This document shows, piece by piece, positions 23,825 through 35,525 of a stretch of 64,000 bases of DNA (position 1 is the stretch's first letter; each line of letters starts with the position of its first letter). This DNA comes from Hyposmocoma kahamanoa. Lineage: Eukaryota > Arthropoda > Insecta > Lepidoptera > Cosmopterigidae. Position numbers and translations under genes: made by a program. The notes beneath the pieces were generated by a model. That model was not told the origin of the DNA. It did not search any database and saw only the letters and a list, made by a program, of their open reading frames with translations. The stretch is taken from contig NW_020653719.1 in NCBI RefSeq assembly GCF_003589595.1, positions 1,191,616-1,255,615 of the forward strand. Direction: 5' to 3'.

Positions 23825-24905
23825 TTTACACGAATTCTGAACAATTCTATGTTACAGCGCAAAATATACACTTCAGAAATGTGAACATTCAACATCATTT
23901 TGCAGGTATAATATTATAATATATAATAGTATAATTTTATCCACATGAAGTGATGAAATTAGACTGCTTTTACACCGTAAGCACAAAAAGCCAATATAAA
24001 TTATTACCAATCCTACCCTTTCATATTCAATCATACATAAAATAACCTGACACTCAATGTAACCCATTCGAAAAAGTCCCCACAGTTTTTAGTCGCACTC
24101 GGCTAATGTCGAAACTCATTAGGACAGCTTAGCGTCAGTGTCACGGACAAGTTTAAAAATAAAAATAAAAAATAAAACGATGAGCGGGAATTTTGAAATA
24201 AGAACGAGGTTTGTTTTCAATACTCTTTCGAGAGTTGATTGATTGATTGTTTTTGCGTGTACTTGGCTTTATCAATTGAACTATTTATTTTCTTCTTTTA
24301 CGCTAAACTAAAAATATTAGAAGAAGCATTACGGAAAATAATATTATAATTGGAAAAACATTCACTGTGCTTTTAACTGCTAGCTAATCTGGGTCGATGC
24401 CAAGTACGAAAAATAAAGGGACCTGGAAAAAACCTGATATACTTGATGGTGTTGCGTTGTTGTCTAACATTGTATTTATTTTAAGTGGAACGCAAAAACA
24501 AGCAATTTTTTTTTAATAAGGTAGTCTTATGGGAATTTCCGACTGATCGAAACGACAAGTCGATAGTGTACGTTAATGTCGTTAACGATTAACTTGAACG
24601 CCAAGGGCGTAACTGAATCGAAACAATTATCGTGACGATTGATTGAAATGAGGTCTCGTCTGTATGTGGGGGCCTTTATGAGAGCTCTTTAGGGTGTAAG
24701 CGACATCAGATCCTATTTTCTTGACTGACTATAACTGATCAAATTCCAAGACATTTTGTGGACACGATCGTCAAACAAACTAATAGCTATGGAGTGGAAT
24801 TCTTATAATCCGATAAATTACATAATTTCACAATTACCCAAAAACACGTCATTGACCACGACAAAAAACAACCGACTTCTATGTGTTTTTTTTCTCAAGA
24901 CTATA

Positions 24906-25808
24906 TAATAATAATAATAATAATTCTTTATTTTCTTTAAATAGCTAATTAAAATGGTAAAAAGTATAGCAAAAAGTACAATATACACAGAGTATTTTGA
25001 CTGCTGGTACTTAAAAAAGAAAACTTGAGCTTAAGTACCAGCATCCTTCCAGTGTCACAGAAGTACATTTTGAGTAATTTACAAAGTTATTTAATACAAG
25101 CTACATGTAATGAAATTATTTTATAAAAATAGCAAAAACTATGAGAAACAATAAAATTAACAAATTGTCAATGTGCGATCTGTCAAGTTCAAAGATTGTA
25201 ATAATGGTGTGAGATGTATGTGTGTTTTTGTGAGAGTGTGTGTGTAGTGTGTGTGTGAGTGCGTGGATGTGTTTGTGTGTGCGTGTGTGTATGTGAGTTT
25301 TCTTGAGTGTTTGTACTATATTAATATATTAATATATATTATTGTAAAAATAAATAGATATTTGTCATGTAGTTGTGTTTTTACAAAATAATTGTTAACT
25401 TTATTTAATTGGATGTAGAAGATTCTCCGTATCAACATATGAGAGTTGGAGAAGCCACCTAGATACAATTTTTTTACAATCATATTTATGTTTTTTGTCA
25501 ATTGCCAATAGATTATTCACTTTATTATATAAGAAACGTCCCAGAAAATAAAAGAATTTTTGGCTAAATGTAGTTTTGCAAATAACGGTACAAGGAATAA
25601 AGTTAGTACGTCTATGTATAAGAGTTGGGTTAGGTGCCACAGCATGCTGTCGTAGCACAATTTGGAGAACAAAGAGTTGGCGTACGGTAAGTACTTCACA
25701 ATATTCATAAAGGTATATAACCACACATTTTGAAAAACCATAACCCCAGAGTGCTAGTCTGCCTTTTAGCGAAATTGAGATATTAACATATCTATCTGGG
25801 ATCAGCAA
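24906..25808 (-). mobile_element. LINE ORF2 3' end with TTA tail
   Basis: Minus-strand frame 25808-25401 contains LALWGYGFSK, EVLTVRQLFVLQIV and a KFFYFLGRFLYNKVNNL segment, the end of a LINE ORF2. The 3' UTR includes a long GT/CA-rich microsatellite (25195-25310) and finishes with aaataaagaatta and an ATT array (plus strand 24905-24922). Confidence 0.65.
25195..25310. repeat. GT-rich microsatellite
   Basis: Imperfect TG repeats (gtgtgtgtgtag, gtgtgtgtgag, gtgtgcgtgtgtgtatg) within the 3' UTR of the minus-strand LINE at 24906-25808. Confidence 0.85.
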
Positions 25809-25959
25809 AACGAGATTTAGAACTCCCTTTAAAGGGGTTTTTAATATCCTATTTACTTTCAGATACTTTCTTAAGCAAATTCATCGTAATTGAGATTTTT
25901 TGAAGGTGACAATCTAAGGTGACAATAAAACTTTAGGTGCCAGTATCTCGAAAGTTATA

Positions 25960-26189
25960 ATAATAATAACAATAATAATAACAATAACGCAAACACACTC
26001 ATAGCCCCACACTAGGGAAACCCTGTATCGCGGGTGCCATGGACATACACATTGACAACCACAAATTACACCCAAACTCACGAGATAAATAAATGTAGAC
26101 CATACAAATATTTCTCGCGGCCCCGGAATCGAACCCGAGAAATCTACGTGGCAGTCCAGCATGGTAACCGTTCCGTCACAGAGGCAGTT
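25960..26189 (-). mobile_element. tRNA-Ser-like SINE with simple-repeat tail
   Basis: Full-length copy of the 10.3 kb family in minus orientation. The plus-strand run of aataataac units at 25960-25986 is its 3' tail. Confidence 0.8.
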
Positions 26190-27996
26190 AAGTTACCGAA
26201 ATGCAAATGCGTTAGTTACGACATGGTTATTACAAAGGGGGTAGTAAAGAATCTTTTATATTAAAAAGTTTTATCTACACATATAACATATTATCTACGA
26301 TAAACACGAAGCTACGAAATATAAACAGCGCGGAGATTCCTTAAACCACTGTTCCATCGCCCACGCACCCGCGCTCGCTTCACGGCCGATAAACATAAAA
26401 ACAATATTATTATCAAGTAAATAACGCGCCCACGCGTGATATGAATTAAAAATATATATATATTACTTTCAAATAACTATTGCAATAGTATTGGAGCATT
26501 AGAAAAGTAATAATCTGTTATCTTGGCATTTCAATAGCATACTACTTCATTATTGTAAGGATTTTACAGTTACTTTGGAATGCAAAAATGATGGTCGCAC
26601 TTGTAATATTATCTATGGTGATGCTTCGTAACATCATTAAGTCTTATTTTATTTAATTTTAATAAATTTTCAATTGTCTGTTTACCGTAATATTTTTTCC
26701 GTTACAAGAAACGAAAGTAAACCTTATACCGTTGCAATATGAACGTTTTCTTTTTGGAGAACTAGTAAACATGTCGAATTCATCGTCGTTCAGCTATTAA
26801 CCGCTAGATGGTAGCACATTGATTGAAATTTCAATATAAAATAAAAATGTAACTTGCAATAATAGCTATTGATGGTATTGAACTTTCAACAATATGCCAA
26901 CAGGCTAAATTTTAAATGAAAAATTTGAAACTCCGACCAACCACTATCAAGGTTTCATAGTGTTTCAAATTGTGAATGTTTGAGTTTTGGCGACAACGCA
27001 ACGGTTCTGACGGTAATCGAGGCATAAGGCACTTCCATTGTTTTTTTTCTATGATTGTATTTAACAAAGAGCAGGAATCAAAACGTGTATCAAAAAGGAC
27101 GAGTGTACGCAGCTCACGCTTCGCTACCTTGCGCGGTGCGCATCCGGCAGGGGAGACGATATGAGTCGTATAATCAACCTGGCCCTATAGTGACCGTTGC
27201 TTGTCAAGTGAATTATTATAAACAAATGTACATGGTTATTTGTAAAAGGCTAATAACGTTGTAGGACTGTATTACTAACACCATAAACAATAACTTTTGT
27301 TTCATGACTTTTTACAAAACATAATAAATTTACCAAAAAAGAAACTTTATTGATGTTTTACTACCACAACATAAAATTATTTTTTTTGTAAACTTACTCT
27401 TCTAGTTGGTTATAATTATTAATAAAAAGATAGAACACTAAAAACAATTTCTTCAATTCGATTGAATTCGAAACAGCACCTTCTGCATACCAGCGGGCCT
27501 ACTATGAGCTTTTAGAGTAATCCTATTTAAGCCTGTAATTTGGATTGCCTGTCAAATTCGTACCATGACCTCACAAAAACAATTCACTGTCCATGCAGTT
27601 TACGTTTCCCATTCGAAATTAGTTCACCTTTTCTTTCATAGCAAAATCGTATCATAAGCAATTTAAAAACAGTAACTCCGTGACTAACTTTTTTTAGATT
27701 TTGTTACATTTTTAAGAAATTTCGTTTAAGTTTTATTATATTTTCAGTTTCATAATTATTTGTTATCTTTATAGGCTATAATATAGCCAATTGTCAATGA
27801 ATAATACTATTGAGCGTTTTTTGAAAATTTTAGCTCGAGTTCCCAATCTTTAAAGTATTGTTGATAAATTATTGGCATGAATATTATTGCAATTTTTAAT
27901 TGGAATTTTAATCATTTTAATAATTTTATTGACTGAAAATTGTAAAATAACTTTTAAATAGTGCCAAATTTGACTATAATGCAATCAATGAAAATG
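26190..27996. other. No feature recognised
   Basis: AT-rich sequence between the SINE and the DD82E element; no exon or repeat end could be defined. Confidence 0.4.
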
Positions 27997-27998
27997 TA

Positions 27999-29909
27999 CA
28001 GTACGATTCACGAAAGATGACCACAAATGGCGGCCGTCTGCGCACGTACACTCATGAAGAAAAGACTTATGACAATATAATATTTTAATTTTGGTTTAAT
28101 AATTTGTGTAATGTTGTAAACGCTGGTTATGCAAATAAATCAAACGTAAGTAATTTTAAATGTTTATTATAATAAATTGAACCAAAAATATAAAAATTTG
28201 TAAAACACATTTAGTCGCTATCGCTATTCTCAAGTTCCATGATTCCCTCTATCATGGAACTTGAGGGAATCGTGGAACTTGAGGAACTGGGGCCGGGTTC
28301 CATATTAAAGTCTTCATCTTCCGATGATTCGGGAAAATCCACATCTGTCGAATCTTCGCTCTCGTCAGATTCTCCCACACGTATAATTAATTCCTCCGTA
28401 AGAACATCCACGATGTGGTCACTTTTTATATAGCTTTCTTCTATAGATTTTACTTTGTCACATAGTTTTTTCCATTCCTCTGGTCCCATCAGATTCACTT
28501 TTTCTTTAATTAAATCTATAACGCAGCTAATATTCCACTTTACGTTTTTACTACTCACGTAACCCTTTATAGAGGCCCAAGCCATTTCTATGGGATTTAA
28601 ATCCGGGTGGTACGGTGGAAGACGGAGAACATCGTGACCATTTTCCATCAAAATTTTGTCAACGGAGTATTTCTTTAAACGAGGTTTGTTATTTTTTATT
28701 ATATCGTACAATTGAGGTTTCAACATATTGGAATCAAAGCTGATTCCATTTTTGGTAAGCCACTCTTGCATGTCGGATTTTCGGGAATTAGATGTGGGAG
28801 CCATATCATATTCTTTATTATGGTATGGGGCGTTGTCTACCACAACAACGGAGTTCGGTGGGAGATTGGGTACCAATAGAGTTCGAATCCATTTCTGGTA
28901 ATTTTCAAAATTCATGTCGTCATGATAATCTCCTGATTTTGTGCCCGACTTGAAAGTTAATAATGCATTTGGCACAAATCCAGCCTCTGAACCGGCTGAA
29001 TGATAACGACACGTTGGCCTTTTGAGATAGGCTTTTTCAGACCTGCTGTAGAACCGTCAGCCCAGCCCATGGGTTTTGCATGTGTAGCATGGACGTACGA
29101 TTCGTCAGTATAAATGATTGGTCTATTTTGTCTTCGATATTCTTGGAGTTTTTTTAGGTAATTGATTCGTAACAACCGAATAGCTGATGATTTTTTTCCA
29201 CTTAAATCCAATTCTTTTTATTAATCGACCCAAACTTGTTTTGGATCCTTTAAAGTTAATATCTTGATGTAATTTTGCACGTAACTTTTCTAAAGTTGGC
29301 AATTCTTTTTCAATTAAATGAAAGTTATGAATACATCTCTTAATTACCCCTTTGTCAAAGGCGTCAACGTCGGAGGCAGGGTTACGGCGCGGTCTCTTTT
29401 TACCAGGGGTTCTAAAAACCACTAAGAACGGTGAAGATTTACTTTCTTTTATAATTCTTTGTACTGTCGATACAGACATCTTTGTTGCCGCGGCCGTATT
29501 TTTGTAAGCTTCGAGTATTTTAAAATCTTGTGAAAAATATTGAAACACGTTGTACACCAAACTTCTCGACTGTCTATTCAAAGTATTGCCTTTTCCTCGC
29601 GGCATTGTAAAATAGCAAATAAGTTCAACACAATAACAAATCTCAACAAAAAACTTAACAAAAAACGAAAACAACAAATAAAAAACAATTTAAAACAAAG
29701 AAACACTTCTTTTCGACTGTACTCGAGAGCAGTGTGAGCGCGTCCACGCCGCGATAGACGAAAAGCGACTGAGCAGTCTATCACGAGACGCGCGCGCACC
29801 AATGGCGTCGCTCCGATCTTGACGCATTCCGCCCGCGCCTCACCTCGCACCTCCAAAGAGACCTAAAATATGCCTTCTGCGCCGTGGTCATCTTTCGTGA
29901 ATCCAAGTG
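27999..29909 (-). mobile_element. Tc1/mariner-superfamily element with DD82E transposase (Sailor-like)
   Basis: About 1.9 kb with near-identical inverted ends whose core GATTCACGAAAGATGACCAC occurs at 28005-28024 and inverted at 29884-29903. Extending outward by six partly matching bases gives an element flanked by TA on both sides (27997-27998 and 29910-29911). It contains a single broken transposase gene on the minus strand. The 5' untranslated part (about 29700-29870) is strikingly GC and CpG rich compared with its neighbours. The D-to-E spacing of 82 residues matches the family described as DD82E/Sailor. Confidence 0.85.
28211..29605 (-). pseudogene. DD82E (Sailor-like) transposase, two compensating frameshifts
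   Basis: The transposase starts at MPRGKGNTLN (ATG at 29605) and carries a helix-turn-helix-like stretch (SVSTVQRIIKE, about residues 44-54). The three catalytic residues are all present: Asp in IIYTDESYVHATH, Asp in VVVVDNAPYHN, and Glu in PPYHPDLNPIEMAW, with 82 residues between the last two. The C terminus is an acidic, serine-rich tail (SDESEDSTDVDFPESSEDED) ending at a stop at 28211. The frame breaks at an A7 run (plus-strand T run 29191-29197) and again near 29003-29010; the second restores the first frame, so about 60 codons including the first catalytic Asp lie in another frame. Otherwise the protein is well preserved. Either the copy died recently or the breaks are assembly errors. 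Family membership rests on spacing and motifs. Confidence 0.85.
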
Positions 29910-30432
29910 TACGTATACAAGAAACGTTCCAATTATGTTATCCAATTACAAACTTACTTTATTAATTTCAATGATAATGACTAAACATGACATGTAATTT
30001 TGTCGTACGACAATTTGTAAAGTATGATTGAAAAGTTGCCGATATTACAAAACAACGTAATAAGTATAATTAATAATAAAATTAATAAAAAAATATAATT
30101 ATTCTCATTTTGTACACAATCGGTTAATAATGCTTGAACGCTCCCAGGACACTACATCTGTCTATTTCTTTCATATGATTTAGTATGTAGTTCCGTCTCG
30201 GTCTTGTTAGATGTCAGCCAGAGTCAATAATTAACGTTTAAAACATTGACTTACAATTACAGTTTAAAAAGTAAAATTCGTCATCCTGACATGTCATTCC
30301 CGTTCAATTTTGTGTAGGTCATGATACGAATTTCAGCAATTCAGTTTTACCACGTCAAGTGAATTAATTGCATGGAACTTGGCTGGCTGGTTATAAGCTC
30401 ATAGTAGGCCCCCAGGCCTGATGCTCTTCCAT

Positions 30433-30609
30433 CTGTGAAATTACAGTCAAATGGGACTTGTCAACTTATGTCTCAGGGTGACGGGCACAGTGGCAGTGCC
30501 CTCAGATCTTTGCGATTTAAAGTTCTGAGTGGCACTGCAACTGTTACGGACAGGGGTGTCGCTTAAGACCAGGCGCACGACTTGTTCGTTCCGTCACTTT
30601 GTATCATTA
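30433..30609 (+). repeat. Family A repeat, 3' part
   Basis: Contains gggacttgtcaacttatgtc, ctcagatctttgcgatttaa and ccgtcactttgtatcatta. The 5' part is missing. Confidence 0.75.
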
Positions 30610-30794
30610 ATTAAAACTGGTTCGAAGGATTTTTTCTTTGTGTTGGATCATTATATTAATAATAATTATAAGAAAGTTTTAAGTTTTTATTGAACTATCC
30701 GACACCCTTTGATAAGGTAGTAAGTTCAAGGTTTCTTCCCCACCTGTAAAATGTTTTATATTTATTTTTATTATGTTTTATATTTTCTTTTTGT

Positions 30795-31080
30795 TTTTAA
30801 CCAACTTCAAACAAAGGTGGAGGTTCTCAATTCGACTGTATGTTTTTTTTGTATGTATGTTACGCTATACAAAATACAATACAATACAAAAATTCTTTAT
30901 TGTACACCAAAAAAGGAAACAAATACAATAAAATTAAATTAAAAATAAGCAAATTAATTAAATTAAGCTATAACGCATTTGTGAACCGATTTTTATGATA
31001 CTATTTTTTTTTTGTTGAAAAGATGTACCTCAGTAGTGATCCCATTTAAATTTGAAGAAAATATTTTACCTCCGTGTGTG
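30795..31080 (+). repeat. Repeat family G, copy 3, with nested retroposon end
   Basis: Reads accaacttcaaacaaaggtg to gtatgttacgctata, is interrupted at 30870-30966, and resumes at acgcatttgtgaaccgattt. Confidence 0.65.
30870..30966 (-). mobile_element. Retroposon 3' end nested in family G
   Basis: 97 bp whose minus strand ends gtacaataaagaatttttgt with a TTGTA-type tail. Flanked by gctata on both sides (30864-30869 and 30967-30972), consistent with a target duplication. Confidence 0.55.
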
Positions 31081-31126
31081 GCAAACTCTGTACTGGGATT
31101 ATTTTATAAGTATACTTGATAATTAA

Positions 31127-31408
31127 AGCCGTGGTAACCTAATGCTTTGACCTATCGTCTCTCAAGCAAAGGCTGTGGGTTCGAGTCCGGGCGCCACCTC
31201 CGAGTTTCTCGGAATTTATGTGCGAAATTTAATTAGAAAATTTACCAGAGCTTTTCGGCACATCGTTATAAAACCTGCACATCGAAGAAAGTTCACAACT
31301 CTCGGAAAACGTGTGAAATCCGCATTGGGCCAGCGTGGTGGACTATAGCATTGCCTGAAAGGAGACCCGTGCCCAGCAATGGGATGTATAAATAGCTTGA
31401 TGATAATA
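31127..31408 (+). mobile_element. Lepidopteran tRNA-derived SINE, second copy
   Basis: Same family as 14412-14706, with head gtggtaacctaatgctttg, B box gtgggttcgagtccgg and 3' block cccgtgcccagcaatggga. It ends in tgatgataa. Confidence 0.8.
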
Positions 31409-31412
31409 CTTA

Positions 31413-32408
31413 TACATATTACTCGTGCCGCATTAGTAAAGAGTATTTATTACGGTATTATTAACCATGGAAATGTTATTCCTTAGGGGTGAAGACCTGG
31501 TATCCTGAAATACAGATTATGAGCCTAGTTTTGGCACCAGTCTCCCACAATATAATATATGTATATCATTAGATAATACTAACATATTATGTTTATTGTG
31601 CTGCACTGCGATTAAACAAAGAATGTATTTCTTGATTATTCATGAAAAAAAATTTAATTATTGAAACGAAACAGTACCTACTTGTCAGTAATTTTAAGAA
31701 CAGCGTATTACAGAATGCTAATTATGGAATACTTAACAACCTATAATACGCTATTAAAGAAACAGTTCGTTCACAGAATATAAGTAGAAAAGTGTCCTAA
31801 ATGCCTTATACAAGTGGATAATAAGCACGTATTTATCTCATACGGTCGTACAGGTCTAATACTGACCATCACACGTAAATGGATCTTAATGATAAGTCTC
31901 TACTGGTGCAGAAAACAGGATTGTTGGCTCTAAACTTGATTACTGTGCTTTCTAGTTTTTGTTTTATGCTTTAATTGGTATGGGTGACGGTAAATGTCTT
32001 GCCTGTGAGCTACAGACAAGTGCAAAATGGTGACGTGCTATCGACAACTTTACTCAAAGTTGCCTTGTATTCCGTTCTATCAAATAAGTATGTTTTTATA
32101 GTTTGGAAGGAATTTTAAATAAACTATGTTGTCGTATTTATATTATAACTTGAAATAAAAGCTTCTTATTTGAATATTGACATATAGAGTCTTATAAATT
32201 TCAAACGTTAAATCCTTGTACTTTTTTTAATGAGCGTGCTTATAAAAAGACTTTTAGACAAACGTTAAGTCCCATATACTTAATGTCAAAAATATATTGC
32301 AACATTTGATTGTGTTGACAGCGAAAAGCCAGAATAGTTTTCAAATAAGTTAAATTATTTTTATTATTCACAATGATGACTTAATTTGTTTAGGAAATTT
32401 GGGGCTCA
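31413..32408. other. No feature recognised
   Basis: AT-rich, non-coding. Confidence 0.4.
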
Positions 32409-32621
32409 TTCAGAGTGCAGGCGTGGGCGCGGCGTCTTCCTTTTCACAGTGCCAAAGCGGCTACGAGCGGGTAGATCCTTACGTTAAAATCGCTCGCAAC
32501 GCCTCCGCGCTCGCCTCGAAGCAGGCGCCGACTCGCGCGGTCATAGTGAACGCAACGAGCGTCTACGTACATTTGATTTACACGCACCCGCGCTCCCACC
32601 CGCGCCTACCGCCATTCTGAA
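32409..32621. repeat. GC-rich inverted-ended repeat, copy 1
   Basis: A 213-bp CpG-rich segment beginning ttcagagtgcaggcg and ending ccgccattctgaa, i.e. inverted termini. It is a shorter relative of 34080-34367, sharing gtgaacgcaacgagcgtcta and several other blocks. Probably a MITE. Confidence 0.6.
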
Positions 32622-34079
32622 GAAGGCCATAGATGGCGGGACTTGACTCTTGAGTGTGGTGCGGTGCACGCTCGGATTCGGACGTGCTCCACTACACAAT
32701 AAGAATTATAATAATTCGCGACCCGCGCGGCAATAGCCGCTGCACGTAATTGACTATGGGTTCTCAGCAACTCATAGCCAACGAACTGTTGGCGTTTATA
32801 CAACACGCCATAGATACCATGGACGAAGTCAGCATCGTGCAGATCTGCAAGTCAAATTTCAAAGAAGAAGAGATTTGCAGTGGCAAGGCGCTGCTTTTCC
32901 GGACGTTTGGCAAAGCCGAGCAGATGCCGTCTCGTCGGAGAGATGGAGGAGTGAAGAGTCTCCAGGACATCATTACGTTGTTCAAGGAGACCGACCCAGA
33001 CGACGTGCCTGCATTCGTGGCGAAGGAGCTGCATAAGCTGCCCCCTGTCACGTTCGACCACGTCGACGTCACCAGGCTGCTGAAGGACATCACGTCCCTA
33101 AAAGCAAGCCTTGCTGAAGTTCAGTGTAAGTTGGAGGCCTCAGACAACACCATCAGTGAGTTGCGTGCCCAAGTTGCATTACTTAGTAGTGCGGCTTCGG
33201 TAAGTAGGTCACCTGAGGCCTGCAACGTGAACACTTGTCGCGGGGCGCAAAATGCTTCTTTCAGCAGTTTTAAGTCGGCTGACATGCATGTGTCACCGAC
33301 CTCTGGCGCTGTTGCCGCGCGCGTTTCCCCGCACCCCGCCCCGCCGGAGACGACCCCTTCACGTGATTACGCAGCTGTTGCCGCTGCCCGACCCATTACT
33401 CCACAACCACAACCCAGGCAACCAATGAAGGGAAAACTGAAAAAGAAACTCGTATCTGGAGCTGCGTCGTCAGTACCACCGAGACGAGTTGATCAGTGCG
33501 ACGAGGACGGCTTTCGGAAGGTGGAAAAGAAAAAGAAGAACATCAGCCGAAACCTTAGTGGCACCGCCCTGACTGGCCCGAATCATTTATTGCGTCCAGC
33601 GATACCGACGACGTTGTTATACGTGTCGCGTCTTCATTACTCCACCAAGTCTGCAGATATTGTGGAGTACATGCGAGTGAAGGCCAATGCAAACCTGAGG
33701 GTCGAGCGCTTGGAGTCGCGCCACAACGTGAATTTTAATTCATTTGTGGTGCGAGTACCAACTCAACACCTGTCGACCTTCATGAGAGAAGACTTTTGGC
33801 CGAAGGGTGTCATATACCGGCGTTTCCGAGGACGGCTACCGGACACTCACGTTGCGTCACACGTCGAAGTACATACGTGTAAATAAATAGTGTTATATGT
33901 ATATTATCATGTTATATTGTATTTATGATTAGTCCGTAAGGTATTTATTTAATATTTCTGTTATTGTTTTATTATATTATTGTTATATTATATGTATGTT
34001 AGTCTGTAAGGTATGTATCTATGGGTCCTAGTTGCCTGAAATAAATAAATAAATAAAAATAAATAAATAAAAATAAAAA
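32622..34079 (+). mobile_element. ORF1-only retroposon with (TAAA)n tail
   Basis: The unit comprises a GC-rich leader, the 376-aa ORF and a 3' UTR ending in tandem TAAA/AAAAT units that directly touch the second GC-rich repeat at 34080. The tail marks retroposition by a LINE-type machinery. No clear target duplication was found because both flanks are the related repeats at 32409-32621 and 34080-34367. Confidence 0.55.
32756..33886 (+). CDS. ORF1-type protein of a non-LTR-like retroposon, no reverse transcriptase (376 aa)
   Basis: An unbroken 376-codon ORF. I start it at the ATG at 32756 (MGSQQLIANELL); the upstream TTG is unlikely. The N-terminal third is alpha-helical and charged, with SRRRDGGVKSLQDIITL and a probable coiled coil at roughly residues 105-150. 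A Pro/Ala-rich linker (185-230) and lysine clusters (KGKLKKK, KVEKKKKN) follow. The C-terminal 90 residues (LLYVSRLHY, then FNSFVVRVP and FWPKGVIYRRFRG) resemble the RRM-like RNA-binding domain in ORF1 proteins of CR1/Jockey-type retrotransposons. The 3' UTR runs to an A-rich (TAAA)n tail at about 34040-34079, as expected for a retroposon. No endonuclease or reverse transcriptase follows, so it would need proteins supplied by another element. The ORF1 call is from domain resemblance and is fairly secure; host domestication is an alternative. Confidence 0.7.
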   Translation: MGSQQLIANELLAFIQHAIDTMDEVSIVQICKSNFKEEEICSGKALLFRTFGKAEQMPSRRRDGGVKSLQDIITLFKETDPDDVPAFVAKELHKLPPVTFDHVDVTRLLKDITSLKASLAEVQCKLEASDNTISELRAQVALLSSAASVSRSPEACNVNTCRGAQNASFSSFKSADMHVSPTSGAVAARVSPHPAPPETTPSRDYAAVAAARPITPQPQPRQPMKGKLKKKLVSGAASSVPPRRVDQCDEDGFRKVEKKKKNISRNLSGTALTGPNHLLRPAIPTTLLYVSRLHYSTKSADIVEYMRVKANANLRVERLESRHNVNFNSFVVRVPTQHLSTFMREDFWPKGVIYRRFRGRLPDTHVASHVEVHTCK

Positions 34080-34367
34080 TTCAGAGTGCAGGCGCGGGTG
34101 CGGCGGCGGGTACGGACGCGCGGGTCTTGGCGTCTTCCCTTTCTCAGTGCCGAAGCGACTACGAGCTGGTAGATCCACACGTCGAATCGCAAACAGACGC
34201 TAGACTCTAGACCAAGCACTGTGAAAGGTATTAGGATCTACCCGCGCAGTCCGCGCTCAGCCGCGCCCGCGCCCGTCTTGAAGCAGACGCGCGCGCGGCC
34301 ACTGTGAACGCAACGAGCGTCTACTTATATTTCATTTACATGCACCCGTGCCCGCCGCCACTCTGAA
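34080..34367. repeat. GC-rich inverted-ended repeat, copy 2
   Basis: A 288-bp relative of 32409-32621 in the same orientation, starting ttcagagtgcaggcg and ending gccgccactctgaa. An internal partial palindrome (ggtagatcc near 34170 and ggatctacc near 34232) is missing from copy 1. Confidence 0.6.
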
Positions 34368-35189
34368 GGCCTAATTAGATATGATGTAAAAAATTAAATT
34401 GTTGAGTTTTTCTTGGACTGAGGAACACCTAAAACTTAAAATTACAACCGTGCTTGTGTGTTGCATAGTAAAAAGCAAATTTTTAAGTGCTTTTCGTTTA
34501 AACGCTCACCTCCAGATCATTTGTTCTACTCAGTTGACGATTTTATGAAATATAAAAACTAATTGATTGATGTATACCTTCCTTTTAATATTTATTTATC
34601 CAATCTAATTAAATTGTGACATCCACTAATATGGCATATCCTGTATCAATTAATTTAATTTGGTAATGCATTGTTTAATTGTTTATTATTATTTTGCATG
34701 CCTTAGTTTAAGGCTGAATAGTTCTAATTAAATTTTACCATCAACATTTACAATGTACTCTACCCTATTCAAAGCGAATAAATTAATTTGAATTTGAATT
34801 GAATTTACTTTAAAGTGCTTATCTATTTTTAAATAAGTGACTTTATCTAACATCATCGCAAATAAACCCTTCCTATGATTGTTGAATGGAAATCGGCCAG
34901 AGAAACCTTGGCATTACATCTAACCTGTCTCGTGAGTTTTCTAACAGGGATAACGCTGCGTCTTTACATATATTGACTGGTTTTTCTAATACTACTTCCC
35001 ACCGTTCGTTATTGATCGGAAACTCGATAACTACACTGAATCTTATTAAGCTACAAAATAACTTGTTATCTTTCTAAAATATTTGTGGTGTTTAGACAAT
35101 GGCGGAGGAGTTTTATACTTAATCAATCTAAGTATGTTTCAATGACACTCAGTGATTCACTTATTTACTGAGGACCTCATATTCGCGCA
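34368..35189. other. No feature recognised
   Basis: AT-rich, non-coding; a short ORF at 34886 has no motif. Confidence 0.4.
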
Positions 35190-35374
35190 TTTTTTTTATG
35201 ATATCAAATGACAGCTCGAACAAGTCATGCGCCTAGTGGTAATCGACACACCCACCCATAACAGTACTACAATGCCACTCAGAGCTTTAAATTACAAAGA
35301 TCAGAGGGGCACTGCCGCTGCGTCCGTCACCCTGCGACATAAAATTGACAAGTCCTATTTGCCTGTGTTTCACA
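35190..35374 (-). repeat. Family A repeat, 3' part
   Basis: Starts ttttttttatgatatcaaat and reads through agagctttaaattacaaaga to gacaagtcctatttgcctgt. Confidence 0.75.
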
Positions 35375-35525
35375 GCACCATATCCTTGTGTTCCGTCTTT
35401 TTATAATAATAAAAACAAACTAGCGGAGTATTTTCACAAAAGAAATAAATAAAAACATGGTAGTAAAAACATCATGATATTCAATAAAAAAAATATTAAA
35501 AAAGCTTTTGTAAATATGTACATAC

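Noticed and set aside
25195..25310. CRISPR-like array
   Set aside because: It is an imperfect GT microsatellite with no spacer structure.
32764..33093. 109-codon minus-strand ORF
   Set aside because: Antisense shadow of the ORF1 protein.
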